This document shows, piece after piece, positions 35,480 through 43,161 of a stretch of 64,000 nt of DNA (positions are counted from its first letter, which is position 1; the number at the start of each line of letters is the position of its first letter). Both the position numbers and the translations under genes were made by a program. The stretch lies in NCBI RefSeq assembly GCF_016801025.1, contig NZ_CP068983.1:1736001-1800000 (forward strand), in the 5' to 3' direction. Source of the DNA: Paradevosia shaoguanensis (GTDB lineage: Bacteria > Pseudomonadota > Alphaproteobacteria > Rhizobiales > Devosiaceae). The notes beneath the pieces were generated by a model that searched no databases, had not been told where the DNA came from, and worked only from the letters and a program-made list of their open reading frames with translations.

Positions 35480-35889
35480 GCTGGAGTCTCGCTGTAGTTA
35501 GTAGGAGCCTCTCGGATGCTTTGGACTCGTGGCCGCAATGAGGACTCCCCCGTCACAATTGACGGGGCGCCTGCCACAATTGTGAGTTCTTAAGGAACTG
35601 TTGCGTTTGCGCACCACTAGACTCTCACAACGCGCAACAGGGTTAATTTTCCATGAAGACGGATTCAGAGTTGAAGTTGAGGCACTTACGATGACTCCGA
35701 TTTTAGAGTCTTCGTCGTCTCGCCTCTCCAGCCCTGGTGTTCCCTGAAATTGCGATCACGGCCGTTCACGGCTGCTCGATCGACCTGAAGGCCTTGCCGC
35801 ACGGCACTCCACGCCAGAATTTGACCAATTGATAAAAAATTTGGAACGCGCTAGCGTTGCTTTGGGAGAACTGCAGCAAGGGAATTACG
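35480..35889. other. 410-nt intergenic region between divergent rlpA-like and preT
   Basis: No convincing gene is present. It holds two CACAATTG motifs 21 bp apart (35554 and 35575), the first inside a CCCCGTC-acaatt-GACGGGG hairpin, an ACTC/GAGT repeat near 35694-35710 and, close to preT, a RutR-like box at 35821-35836. A 13-codon ATG ORF at 35653 has no ribosome site and is not called. Confidence 0.6.
35821..35836 (+). promoter_or_regulatory. RutR-like operator before preTA
   Basis: TTGACCAATTGATAAA matches the RutR consensus TTGACCAnnTGGTCAA perfectly in the left half and at 5 of 7 bases in the right. It lies 54 nt before the preT start. A RutR-type regulator is encoded at 42348-43040, and its own promoter has a similar box. 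Confidence 0.5.
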
Positions 35890-37227
35890 ATGGCACAAGG
35901 TGTTCTCGTAGAGGGCATAGTGCCGGGGCGTCTCGAGCCCGGCCAATACGAATCCAACTTTTCCGACCTTCATCCGCCGCTCGACCGGCATGAGGCGTTC
36001 GTCGAAGCCGACCGGTGCTATTTCTGCTACGACGCGCCGTGCATGAATGCCTGCCCGACGTCGATCGACATTCCGATGTTCATCCGGCAGATCGCCACGG
36101 ATAATCCGCTGGGCGCGGCCGAAACCATCTTCAGCCAGAACATCCTGGGCGGCATGTGCGCCCGCGTCTGCCCAACCGAGCAGCTGTGCGAGGAAGCCTG
36201 CGTGCGCGAGGAGGCGGAGGGCAAGCCGGTCAAGATCGGCATGCTGCAGCGCTACGCCACCGATATCGCCATGGACGAGGACGTGCAGTTCTTCGGCCGC
36301 GCGCCCGAGACGGGCAAGCGCGTCGCCGTGGTCGGCGCCGGCCCTTCCGGCCTCGCCGCCGCACACAGGCTGGCCATGCATGGGCATGCCGTCACCGTTT
36401 TCGACGCCAAGCCCAAGGCGGGCGGGCTCAACGAATACGGCATCGCCTCCTACAAGACCACCAACGGCTTTGCCCAGGAGGAGGTGGATTACGTCACCGC
36501 CATCGGCGGCATCGATATCGAGAACGGCAAGGTCCTGGGGCGCGACTTCACCCTTGAGAGTCTGACCAGGGATTTCGACGCGGTGTTCCTGGGCATGGGC
36601 CTGGGCGGGGTTAATGCGCTGCGCGCCGAGGGCGAGGACGCGCTGGGCGTGCGCCCGGCGGTCGATTTCATCGCCGAACTGCGCCAGGCGTCGGACCTTG
36701 CCAACCTGCCGATCGGGCGGCGCGTTGTCGTCATCGGCGGCGGCATGACCGCCGTGGATGCGTCCGTGCAGTCAAAGCTGCTCGGCGCCGAAGAGGTGAC
36801 CATGGTCTATCGCCGCGGCAAGGAGCACATGAACGCCTCCGAATTCGAGCAGGATCTGGCGGCGGCCAAGGGCGTTTCCATCCGGCACTGGCTGACGCCC
36901 AGGCGCGTCCTCAGCGAAGGCGGCAAGGTCACAGGCATAGAGCTCGAATATACCGAGCTCAAGGATGGCAAGCTGGCCATGACCGGCCGCACCACCATCG
37001 TGCCCTGCGACCAGGTGTTCAAGGCCATCGGCCAGACCCTGCAGATCGGGGAGGAAGGGCTGCGCCTCGACGGCGGCAAGATCGCCGTCGATGCTGAAGG
37101 CCACACCTCAATGGCCAAGGTCTGGGCCGGCGGCGACTGCGCCACCGGCGGCGAGGACCTGACGGTGACCGCCGTTGCGGAAGGCCGCGACGCCGCCGAA
37201 TCCATCCATCGTGCCCTGAGCGCCTGA
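35890..37227 (+). CDS. preT: NAD(P)-dependent dihydropyrimidine dehydrogenase subunit PreT
   Basis: Flavoprotein subunit that passes electrons from NAD(P)H to PreA for reduction of uracil and thymine. The 445-residue protein has a Cys-rich N-terminus for Fe-S clusters (CYFCYDAPCMNACPTSID, CARVCPTEQLCEEAC), the FAD loop VVGAGPSGLAAAHRLAMHG near residue 150 and the NADPH loop VVVIGGGMTAVDASVQSK near residue 280. The ATG at 35890 follows AAGGGA; an upstream ATG at 35857 is less likely. preA starts 11 nt after. Confidence 0.94.
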   Translation: MAQGVLVEGIVPGRLEPGQYESNFSDLHPPLDRHEAFVEADRCYFCYDAPCMNACPTSIDIPMFIRQIATDNPLGAAETIFSQNILGGMCARVCPTEQLCEEACVREEAEGKPVKIGMLQRYATDIAMDEDVQFFGRAPETGKRVAVVGAGPSGLAAAHRLAMHGHAVTVFDAKPKAGGLNEYGIASYKTTNGFAQEEVDYVTAIGGIDIENGKVLGRDFTLESLTRDFDAVFLGMGLGGVNALRAEGEDALGVRPAVDFIAELRQASDLANLPIGRRVVVIGGGMTAVDASVQSKLLGAEEVTMVYRRGKEHMNASEFEQDLAAAKGVSIRHWLTPRRVLSEGGKVTGIELEYTELKDGKLAMTGRTTIVPCDQVFKAIGQTLQIGEEGLRLDGGKIAVDAEGHTSMAKVWAGGDCATGGEDLTVTAVAEGRDAAESIHRALSA

Positions 37228-37238
37228 GGGAGGATGCA

Positions 37239-38561
37239 ATGGCAGACCTGAGAAGCAATTTCGTCGGCATCAAGTCGCCGAACCCGTTCTGGCTGGCCTC
37301 GGCCCCGCCCACCGACAAGGCTTATAATGTCGAGCGCGCCTTCAAGGCGGGCTGGGGCGGGGTGGTGTGGAAGACCCTGGGTGAGGAGGGCCCGCCGGTC
37401 GTCAACGTCAACGGCCCGCGCTACGGCGCCATCTGGGGCGCCGACAGGCGGTTGCTCGGGCTCAACAATATCGAGCTCATCACCGACCGCGACCTGCAGC
37501 GCAACCTGCAGGAAATCAAGATGGTCAAGAAGAACTGGCCCGACCGCGCGCTGGTGGTCTCGATCATGGTCCCGTGCGAGGAGGATGCCTGGAAGGCCAT
37601 CCTGCCGCTGGTCGAAGAGACCGAGGCCGACGGCATCGAGCTCAATTTCGGCTGCCCGCACGGCATGAGCGAACGCGGCATGGGCGCGGCCGTGGGCCAG
37701 GTGCCCGAATATGTCGAAATGGTCGTGCGCTGGTGCAAGCAATATTCGCGCATGCCGGTGATCACCAAGTTGACGCCCAACATCACCGATGTGAGGAAGC
37801 CCGCCCGCGCCGCCAAGAAGGGCGGCACCGACGCGGTGTCGCTCATCAACACCATCAACTCGATCACCTCGGTCAATCTCGACACCTTCTCGCCCGAGCC
37901 CTCGATCGACGGGCGCGGCACGCATGGCGGCTATTGCGGACCGGCGGTCAAGCCCATCGCGCTCTCGATGGTGTCGGAAATCGCCCGCGACCCGGAGACC
38001 TACGGCCTGCCCATTTCGGGGATCGGCGGGGTCACCACCTGGCGCGACGCCGCCGAGTTCCTAGCGCTGGGCGCCGGCAATGTGCAGGTGTGTACGGCGG
38101 CGATGACCTATGGCTTCAAGATCGTCGAGGAGATGATCACGGGCCTCGCCAACTGGATGGACGAAAAGGGCCATGCCACGCTCGAGGACGTCACCGGCCG
38201 CGCCGTGCGCAACGTCACCGACTGGCAGTTCCTCAACCTCAACTATGTCACCAAGGCCAAGATCGACCAGGACCTCTGCATCAAATGCGGCCGCTGCCAC
38301 ATTGCCTGCGAGGACACCTCCCACCAGGCCATCTCCAAGGAGAAGGACGGCAAGCGTTACTTCGAGGTGATGGACAACGAATGCGTGGGCTGCAACCTCT
38401 GCGTCAATGTCTGCCCGGTGGAAGACTGCATCACCATGGAAGCGCTCGAGCCCGGCTCGATCGACGAGCGCACCGGCCGCATCGTCACCAGCAACTACGC
38501 CAACTGGACGACGCATCCGAACAATCCCATGCGCAAGGAAGAAGTCGAGCCGGCCGAATAG
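37239..38561 (+). CDS. preA: NAD-dependent dihydropyrimidine dehydrogenase subunit PreA
   Basis: Catalytic FMN subunit reducing uracil/thymine to the 5,6-dihydro forms. The 440-residue protein has a DHOD-like barrel (NPFWLASAPPTDKAYNVERA near residue 11; FGCPHGMSERGMGAAVGQ near residue 137 with the active-site Cys; ISGIGGVTTWRDAAEF near residue 259) and two C-terminal 4Fe-4S motifs (CIKCGRCHIAC, CVGCNLCVNVCPVEDC). It forms the enzyme with PreT immediately upstream. Confidence 0.96.
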   Translation: MADLRSNFVGIKSPNPFWLASAPPTDKAYNVERAFKAGWGGVVWKTLGEEGPPVVNVNGPRYGAIWGADRRLLGLNNIELITDRDLQRNLQEIKMVKKNWPDRALVVSIMVPCEEDAWKAILPLVEETEADGIELNFGCPHGMSERGMGAAVGQVPEYVEMVVRWCKQYSRMPVITKLTPNITDVRKPARAAKKGGTDAVSLINTINSITSVNLDTFSPEPSIDGRGTHGGYCGPAVKPIALSMVSEIARDPETYGLPISGIGGVTTWRDAAEFLALGAGNVQVCTAAMTYGFKIVEEMITGLANWMDEKGHATLEDVTGRAVRNVTDWQFLNLNYVTKAKIDQDLCIKCGRCHIACEDTSHQAISKEKDGKRYFEVMDNECVGCNLCVNVCPVEDCITMEALEPGSIDERTGRIVTSNYANWTTHPNNPMRKEEVEPAE

Positions 38562-38621
38562 GTCCGGCTGGAATTTTCGGGAGGCGGGCGTCCTCGGGGC
38601 GCCCGTCTTGTCTTTTTCGCC

Positions 38622-38650
38622 AAATCATGGATATTTATTATCCATGATTT
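38622..38650 (+). promoter_or_regulatory. Perfect 29-bp inverted-repeat operator before the Rrf2 gene
   Basis: AAATCATGGATA (38622-38633), spacer TTTAT, and TATCCATGATTT (38639-38650) form perfect 12-bp arms. The right arm ends just at the GGAGG ribosome site (38651-38655) of the Rrf2 gene, so binding would block its transcription. This is the expected autoregulatory arrangement for a dimeric Rrf2-type repressor. Confidence 0.75.
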
Positions 38651-38663
38651 GGAGGCACAGGCA

Positions 38664-39169
38664 TTGAAGCTCGGAGACGGCGTCGAACAGGCCATTCATT
38701 GCGTGCTGCTGCTGTCGGGTCTTGCCGCCGATGGCGCGCTGCCAGCGGCGGCGCTGGCTGAGTATCACGGGGTCAAGACCAGCTATCTGCCAAACATCTG
38801 CAGGCCATGGCCGGCGCCGGCCTGCTGGTTTCCATTCCCGGGCCGCGCGGCGGCTACCGGCTGGCGCGGCCGGCGCAGGAGATAACGCTTCTCGCTATCG
38901 TGCTGGCCGTCGAAGGGTCGGCGCCGGCCTTTCGCTGCGCGGAAATCCGCCAGCGCGGACCTGAGCCGCTGCCCGCCCAGTTCCACCGCCTGCCCTGCGG
39001 CGTCGCCAGCGCCATGCTGCGGGCAGAGCGGGCCTATCGGGCGGAACTGGCCAATATCACCATCGCCGATATCCAGGGTGATCCCACGACGCCGCTCAAC
39101 CAGGCCATCAACCAGCGCAGTTGCGTCTTCCTGGGCCTGCACCAGCGGGTGCAAACCGAAAGGACCTGA
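38664..39169 (+). pseudogene. Rrf2 family transcriptional regulator, frameshifted
   Basis: The first part (LKLGDGVEQAIHCVLLLSGL, AALAEYHGVKTSYL) is the Rrf2 winged helix. It continues in the next frame as KHLQAMAGAGLLVSIPGPRG and the C-terminal domain to 39169. The break is near 38789: CTGCCAAACAT would read Leu-Ala-Lys-His if one G were restored (CTGGCCAAACAT). As given, the first frame ends at 38885. TTG 38664 follows GGAGG by 8 nt. Either a real inactivating deletion or a sequencing error. Of three cysteines seen, none form the NsrR/IscR cluster spacing clearly. Confidence 0.8.
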
Positions 39170-39172
39170 TCC

Positions 39173-39637
39173 ATGCAAGCTCGTCTCGACTTCAGGAAGG
39201 CCGCTCCCGACGCCTACCAGGCCGTGGCCGCGCTCGACCGCTATGTGGTGCGCGATTCCGGGCTCGAACCGCGCCTTGTCCACCTCATCAAGATCCGTGC
39301 CTCCCAGATCAATGGCTGCGCCTATTGCGTGGACATGCATATCAAGCACGCCCGCGAGGACGGGCTGGGGCAACAATGGATCGACCTGCTTTCGGTCTGG
39401 CAGGAATCGCCGATCTATACCGCCAGGGAGCGAGCGCTGCTGGGCTGGACCGAGGCATTGACGCTGTTGGCCGAAACGCGGGCTCCCGATGACGTCTACG
39501 ACGAACTGCGCCGGTACTTTTCAGAGGAAGAGACGACCAAGCTCACCGTGGCCATCGGGCTCATCAATGTCTGGAACCGGGTAGCCGTCGGCTTCAGGTC
39601 GCAGCACCCGGTGGACGTCGCCCAAGCAGCGGAATAA
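39173..39637 (+). CDS. Carboxymuconolactone decarboxylase/AhpD-like protein
   Basis: A 154-residue AhpD-like protein. The redox motif is ASQINGCAYCVDMHIKHARE (CxxC plus His) near residue 42, followed by the helix TARERALLGWTEALTLL. Such proteins act as alkylhydroperoxidase-type reductants; the physiological partner is unknown. It starts 3 nt after the Rrf2 gene, so it is probably its target, with the 29-bp operator controlling both. Confidence 0.88.
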   Translation: MQARLDFRKAAPDAYQAVAALDRYVVRDSGLEPRLVHLIKIRASQINGCAYCVDMHIKHAREDGLGQQWIDLLSVWQESPIYTARERALLGWTEALTLLAETRAPDDVYDELRRYFSEEETTKLTVAIGLINVWNRVAVGFRSQHPVDVAQAAE

Positions 39638-39787
39638 AAGCGTCGCTTCGGCGGATATTGCGTCGCCGATTCTGCCTTCCTGCCTACAATTCCACATCAA
39701 GAATCTCGCCGGCGCCTGTCGAAATCGCGCCGGCTCGTCCGTCGTAGTGGCATGGACACCGACTGGGAATCGCCAAAGGAGAGCCTG

Positions 39788-40165
39788 ATGCCCACCGATC
39801 TGCCTTCGACCATCCTGTTTATCGGCCGCCTGCTGCTGGGCGGCGGCATGTTTGTCGCCGGGATCCGCAATGCCATGGGCTTTGCGGTGCTACGCGGCCT
39901 CATGGCCGGCAAGGTGCCGATGCCCGACGTCGCGCTCATTATCGGCATTGCCATGCTGGTGGCCGGTGGTGGCCTCCTCGCCATTGGCGTCTGGGTGCCG
40001 CTGGCTGCGGGCATCCTCATCATCTTCGTCGCCATGGCAACCGCCATGTTCCATGACTTCTGGACGCTGCCTCCGGGCCCGGACCGCGTGCAGAAGATCA
40101 ATTCCTTCATGTCCAACGTCATGCTGATCGGCGGACTGCTCATCGCGCTGGCCAGCGGCCTCTAG
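39788..40165 (+). CDS. DoxX family membrane protein
   Basis: A 125-residue protein with four predicted membrane helices (LPSTILFIGRLLLGGGMFVA, ALIIGIAMLVAGGGLLAIGV, LAAGILIIFVAMATAMFHDF, SNVMLIGGLLIALASGL), matching DoxX. Function unknown; family members are linked to redox stress, in keeping with the AhpD-like neighbour. The ATG at 39788 follows AAGGAGAG and is preferred over an ATG at 39752. Confidence 0.85.
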   Translation: MPTDLPSTILFIGRLLLGGGMFVAGIRNAMGFAVLRGLMAGKVPMPDVALIIGIAMLVAGGGLLAIGVWVPLAAGILIIFVAMATAMFHDFWTLPPGPDRVQKINSFMSNVMLIGGLLIALASGL

Positions 40166-40219
40166 CCCTTTTCTCGGGCGCGGCGATGGGCTAGGCAGGA
40201 CGGCTCTCCGGAGGATGTC

Positions 40220-41140
40220 TTGACCCAATCCATCGCCGCACCACGCCTCGCCAGGCGCGACACGATCCTGGCGCACCTGGCGATGCTCGCCTTCGCGGCC
40301 ATGATCGCCGGTTCGTTCACCGCCGGGGCGCTGGCGGTCCCCTATATCGAGCCGGTGCCGCTCAACGCCCTGCGCTTCCTGCTGGCCACGCTCATCATGG
40401 GCGTCGTTGCATTCGGGGTGGTGCGCGAGCCGGCCCGGCTGCCGCGCGCACCCTGGCGCATGGTGGTGCTGGGGGCGCTCAACGCGGTCTATTTCGTCAC
40501 CATGTTCATTGCCCTGACGATGACGGCGCCGGTGGCAACGAGCGCGGTCTTCACACTCATTCCCCTGATGGCGGCGGCTATCGCCTATTTCATCCTCAAG
40601 CAGCGGGTAGGACCGACGGTCCTACTCAGCCTCGTACTCGCCGGACTCGGTTCGATCTGGGTGATCTTTCGCGGCGACCTGGCGGCGATTGCCGGGTTCG
40701 ATATCGGCAAGGGCGAGCTCATCTATCTCGTCGGCTGCATCTGCTACGCCTTCCATGCGCCGCTGGTGCGCCATCTCAACCGGGGCGAGAGCGCCCTGCT
40801 CTCGAGCTTCTGGACGCTGGCCGCGGCAACGATCTGCATCGCGCTTTTCGGGCTGGGGGATATCGTTTCGACCGACTGGCTGCACCTGCCTGCGATCGTC
40901 TGGTGGGCCTTGGCCTATCTGGCGATCTTTTCGACCGCGATCAGCTTCTTCTGCCTGCAATATGCCTCCCTCCGCCTGCCCGCCTCCAAGGTCCTGGCCT
41001 ATGGCTACCTGACCCCGGTCTTCGTCATTATCTACGAGGGCCTCCTCGGGCATGGCTGGGCAAGCCTTTCGGTAGCCGGCGGCGCGGTGGTGATCGTGCT
41101 GGGGCTGCTGGTGCTGGCGCTGACGCCGGACCATCGCTAG
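40220..41140 (+). CDS. DMT-superfamily (EamA) transporter
   Basis: A 306-residue inner-membrane transporter with ten predicted helices in two EamA repeats (about 20-150 and 165-300). Typical features are NALRFLLATLIMGVVAF near residue 44 and FFCLQYASLRLPASKVLAYG near residue 235 with a proline-kinked helix. The substrate is unknown; metabolite efflux is usual. TTG 40220 follows GGAGG (40209-40213). Confidence 0.9.
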   Translation: MTQSIAAPRLARRDTILAHLAMLAFAAMIAGSFTAGALAVPYIEPVPLNALRFLLATLIMGVVAFGVVREPARLPRAPWRMVVLGALNAVYFVTMFIALTMTAPVATSAVFTLIPLMAAAIAYFILKQRVGPTVLLSLVLAGLGSIWVIFRGDLAAIAGFDIGKGELIYLVGCICYAFHAPLVRHLNRGESALLSSFWTLAAATICIALFGLGDIVSTDWLHLPAIVWWALAYLAIFSTAISFFCLQYASLRLPASKVLAYGYLTPVFVIIYEGLLGHGWASLSVAGGAVVIVLGLLVLALTPDHR

Positions 41141-41477
41141 AGGCAGCGCCTTTTTCCGCGCGGCGAAACGCCGGGCGGGTGAAGGAATCGAGCGGGCCCC
41201 GAGGCGGCATTCGCCCCGACGGAATTAGTAAAGAAAAGAGACGGATGCCGCCTCGGGGCGCCGGGATTTTGAGGACCTGATCATCGCGGCTCCGTTCCGG
41301 CAGGCTTGATCGTCGAGCCCCGGATTCGAGCGGCGTCCCATGGACCCATGCAGGGGAAGCGACGCCCCCGCACGCCCGGCTGTCCCTGTCGCCACTGGTC
41401 GCTCTGCAGTCCGCCCGATGCGGCAGGGATTTTTGGAGTTTCTCACGGGTGGGGTGAGAGGGGATAAGTTTTCAGGA
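41141..41477. other. 337-nt intergenic region with a 14-bp inverted repeat
   Basis: No supported gene. It contains CCCCGAGGCGGCAT (41197-41210) and its exact complement ATGCCGCCTCGGGG (41245-41258) around a 34-nt A-rich loop, 56 nt after the EamA transporter stop. A 73-codon minus-strand ORF (41225-41446) looks like chance. Confidence 0.6.
41197..41258. repeat. Long-stem inverted repeat
   Basis: Perfect 14-bp arms (41197-41210 and 41245-41258) with a 34-nt loop containing AGTAAAGAAAAGAGACGG. The stem is too strong to be chance in one intergenic space. There is no U-run, so it is not a standard terminator; a small RNA or a mobile-repeat remnant is possible. Confidence 0.6.
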
Positions 41478-42167
41478 TCAGCCGACGCTCTTGCTGGCTA
41501 CCACGACAAGACGCGGGCGGATTTCGAGACCTCGGGCGGATTTTCGCTCCGAGATCAGGTCGGCCGCCCGCAGGGTCTTGAGAAAACGCCCTTTGCCCAG
41601 ATAGCGCTCGGCCAGGCCTGGCGATGCCTGCTTGAGCGCGTTGGCGGCCTCGGCAAGGAGAATCCAGCCGTTCACGCCATGCTCCGATGCAATATGGCCA
41701 AGAAAGGCCGGGAGCTCGGGAGCGACGGGACTGCGAGTGGGCGAGGGCATCACCGAAGGCAGATGAAAATAGCGGTCGGCGACGGATTCGAGACCATTTT
41801 CCACGCCGGCACGGCCGATGCCGAAGACCTGCAAACCACCGGCACGCAACCGTCGTGCCAGACCGACGAAATCGCGGTCGGTCGAGACGAGGCAGATGGC
41901 GTCGAAGAGGCCTGAATGGAGGATATCCATGGCGTGGATCACCATGGCGATATCGGTGGAATTCTTGCCCTTGCCTCCCGACCCCTGGAGTATGGGTTCA
42001 AGGCCGTGGCGTACAGCCACCTGGCGCCAGGCGGCCAGGCTCGGACTGGCAAAGTCGCCGAAGAGCCTGAAGATGCCGACATCACGCAGAGGCTGAACTT
42101 GCGCTGCGATGAAATCGAAGCTTTTGGCGGGCGTATTCTCGGCATCGACAAGAACGGCCAGTTTCAC
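41478..42167 (-). CDS. NYN-domain ribonuclease-like protein with OST-HTH/LOTUS-like C-terminus
   Basis: A 229-residue protein with a PIN-like NYN domain (VKLAVLVDAENTPAKSFDFI at the start; GKNSTDIAMVIHAMDIL; CLVSTDRDFVGLARRLRAGG), where the Asp residues would bind metal. The C-terminal domain (about 150-225: LPAFLGHIASEHGVNGWILL, YLGKGRFLKTLRAADL) resembles OST-HTH/LOTUS RNA-binding domains. The role is probably RNA cleavage, target unknown. GTG 42167 follows AAAGGAG by 8 nt; a TTG at 42188 is the alternative. Confidence 0.85.
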   Translation of the reverse strand: MKLAVLVDAENTPAKSFDFIAAQVQPLRDVGIFRLFGDFASPSLAAWRQVAVRHGLEPILQGSGGKGKNSTDIAMVIHAMDILHSGLFDAICLVSTDRDFVGLARRLRAGGLQVFGIGRAGVENGLESVADRYFHLPSVMPSPTRSPVAPELPAFLGHIASEHGVNGWILLAEAANALKQASPGLAERYLGKGRFLKTLRAADLISERKSARGLEIRPRLVVVASKSVG

Positions 42168-42287
42168 CGGAGGCTCTCCTTTGCCCAAAGGCTAAGGGCC
42201 GCGCTTCAATTTGGAGTGCAGGGAACGCCTGCAATTTTAAGGAAAGGTGTGGCCGGCTGGATACCGTGAGTTGGGGGGTCTTGGCTT

Positions 42288-42326
42288 ACCCCCACCCCCG
42301 TCCCCTCCCCGCAAGGGGGAGGGAGG
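42288..42326. repeat. REP-like palindromic element
   Basis: A C-rich tract ending CCCCTCCCC-GCAA-GGGGGAGGG. It resembles the family of short palindromes seen around the DUF559 gene at 47.3-47.9 kb and is of the kind scattered between genes in alphaproteobacteria. It lies between the NYN gene and the end of the RutR-type gene and may also act as a terminator. Confidence 0.55.
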
Positions 42327-42347
42327 CCTGCTGGCTAAATCGCAGAC

Positions 42348-43040
42348 TCAGCTAACCTTCTGCCTTGGCGCGATGCCGCTCATGAAAAGGCTTTCGAGGA
42401 AGCGGGCGGCGTCTTCGAAGCGGCCTTCGCCGCCGCGGTCCTTGCCGAGGACGGCGCGGACCTGGACGTCGAAATCGGCATAGTGCTGGGTGGTGGCCCA
42501 GATCGAAAAGATCAGGTGATAGGGATCGGTGCGCACGATCTTGCCCTCATCCATCCAGGCGAGGAGGATGGCGGCCTTTTCGTCGACGAGGTCCTTGAGC
42601 TCGCCTTCCAGGATATCGATGAGGCGCGGGGCGCCCTGCAGCATCTCGTTGGCGAAAAGGCGCGACTCGCGCGGAAAATCGCGGGCCATCTCGAGCTTGC
42701 GGCGGATATAGGAGCGGATCTCGGGAATGGGATCGCCCTCTGCGCTGAATTCACGCAGGGGCTGCAGCCAGGTGTCGAGCATGGTCTTCATCAGCCGCTT
42801 ATGAATCTCCTCCTTGCGGGGGAAATAATAGAGCAGGTTCGGCTTGCTCATGCCGGCCTGCTCGGCGATCTGATCGATGGTGGCGCCGCGAAAACCGTGC
42901 AGCGAGAAGACATCAAGCGCCGCTTCCAGGATCGCGTCCTGCTTTTCGCGCTGGATGCGGGTCACGGCCTTGCCCGTTACGCCGCTCTTGCGCTTTGCGG
43001 ACGGGGACTTGCCAGCATTTTTGACCTTGATCGGCGGCAT
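42348..43040 (-). CDS. RutR-type TetR family regulator of pyrimidine catabolism
   Basis: A 230-residue TetR regulator closely resembling RutR: REKQDAILEAALDVFSLHGF, RGATIDQIAEQAGMSKPNLL then YYFPRKEEI near residues 35-75, and a C-terminal RutR-type domain (FSIWATTQHYADFDVQVRAV). RutR senses uracil/thymine. It diverges from the aminotransferase operon, and a RutR-like box lies just upstream of its own start. The ATG at 43040 (MPPIKVKNAG) is chosen, since upstream in-frame starts would read through the operator. Confidence 0.88.
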   Translation of the reverse strand: MPPIKVKNAGKSPSAKRKSGVTGKAVTRIQREKQDAILEAALDVFSLHGFRGATIDQIAEQAGMSKPNLLYYFPRKEEIHKRLMKTMLDTWLQPLREFSAEGDPIPEIRSYIRRKLEMARDFPRESRLFANEMLQGAPRLIDILEGELKDLVDEKAAILLAWMDEGKIVRTDPYHLIFSIWATTQHYADFDVQVRAVLGKDRGGEGRFEDAARFLESLFMSGIAPRQKVS

Positions 43041-43054
43041 GGGGATGCTAACAT

Positions 43055-43070
43055 TTTTCCAACTGGTCAA
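43055..43070. promoter_or_regulatory. RutR-like operator in the divergent promoter
   Basis: TTTTCCAACTGGTCAA matches TTGACCAnnTGGTCAA perfectly in the right half and at 5 of 7 bases in the left. It lies 15 nt upstream of the RutR-type gene and 92 nt before the aminotransferase. A second weaker CGGTCAA half-site is at 43092-43098. Confidence 0.55.
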
Positions 43071-43161
43071 AATTCCAACTACCATGCCGATCGGTCAAGT
43101 GGCAATCAAACTTGACTTAGAAAATCAGTAATTCGGCCTGGCCACGTTCAAGGGAGCAATC

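Noticed and set aside
35653-35694. Thirteen-codon leader peptide ORF before preT
   Set aside because: No ribosome site and no regulatory amino-acid run; probably chance.
38664-38885. Treating the two Rrf2 fragments as separate real genes
   Set aside because: They join into one Rrf2 protein if a single base is restored near 38789, and neither half is a complete domain alone.
41225-41446. A 73-codon minus-strand ORF in the 41.1-41.5 kb gap
   Set aside because: It has no ribosome site or domain, has a composition like chance, and overlaps the inverted repeat.
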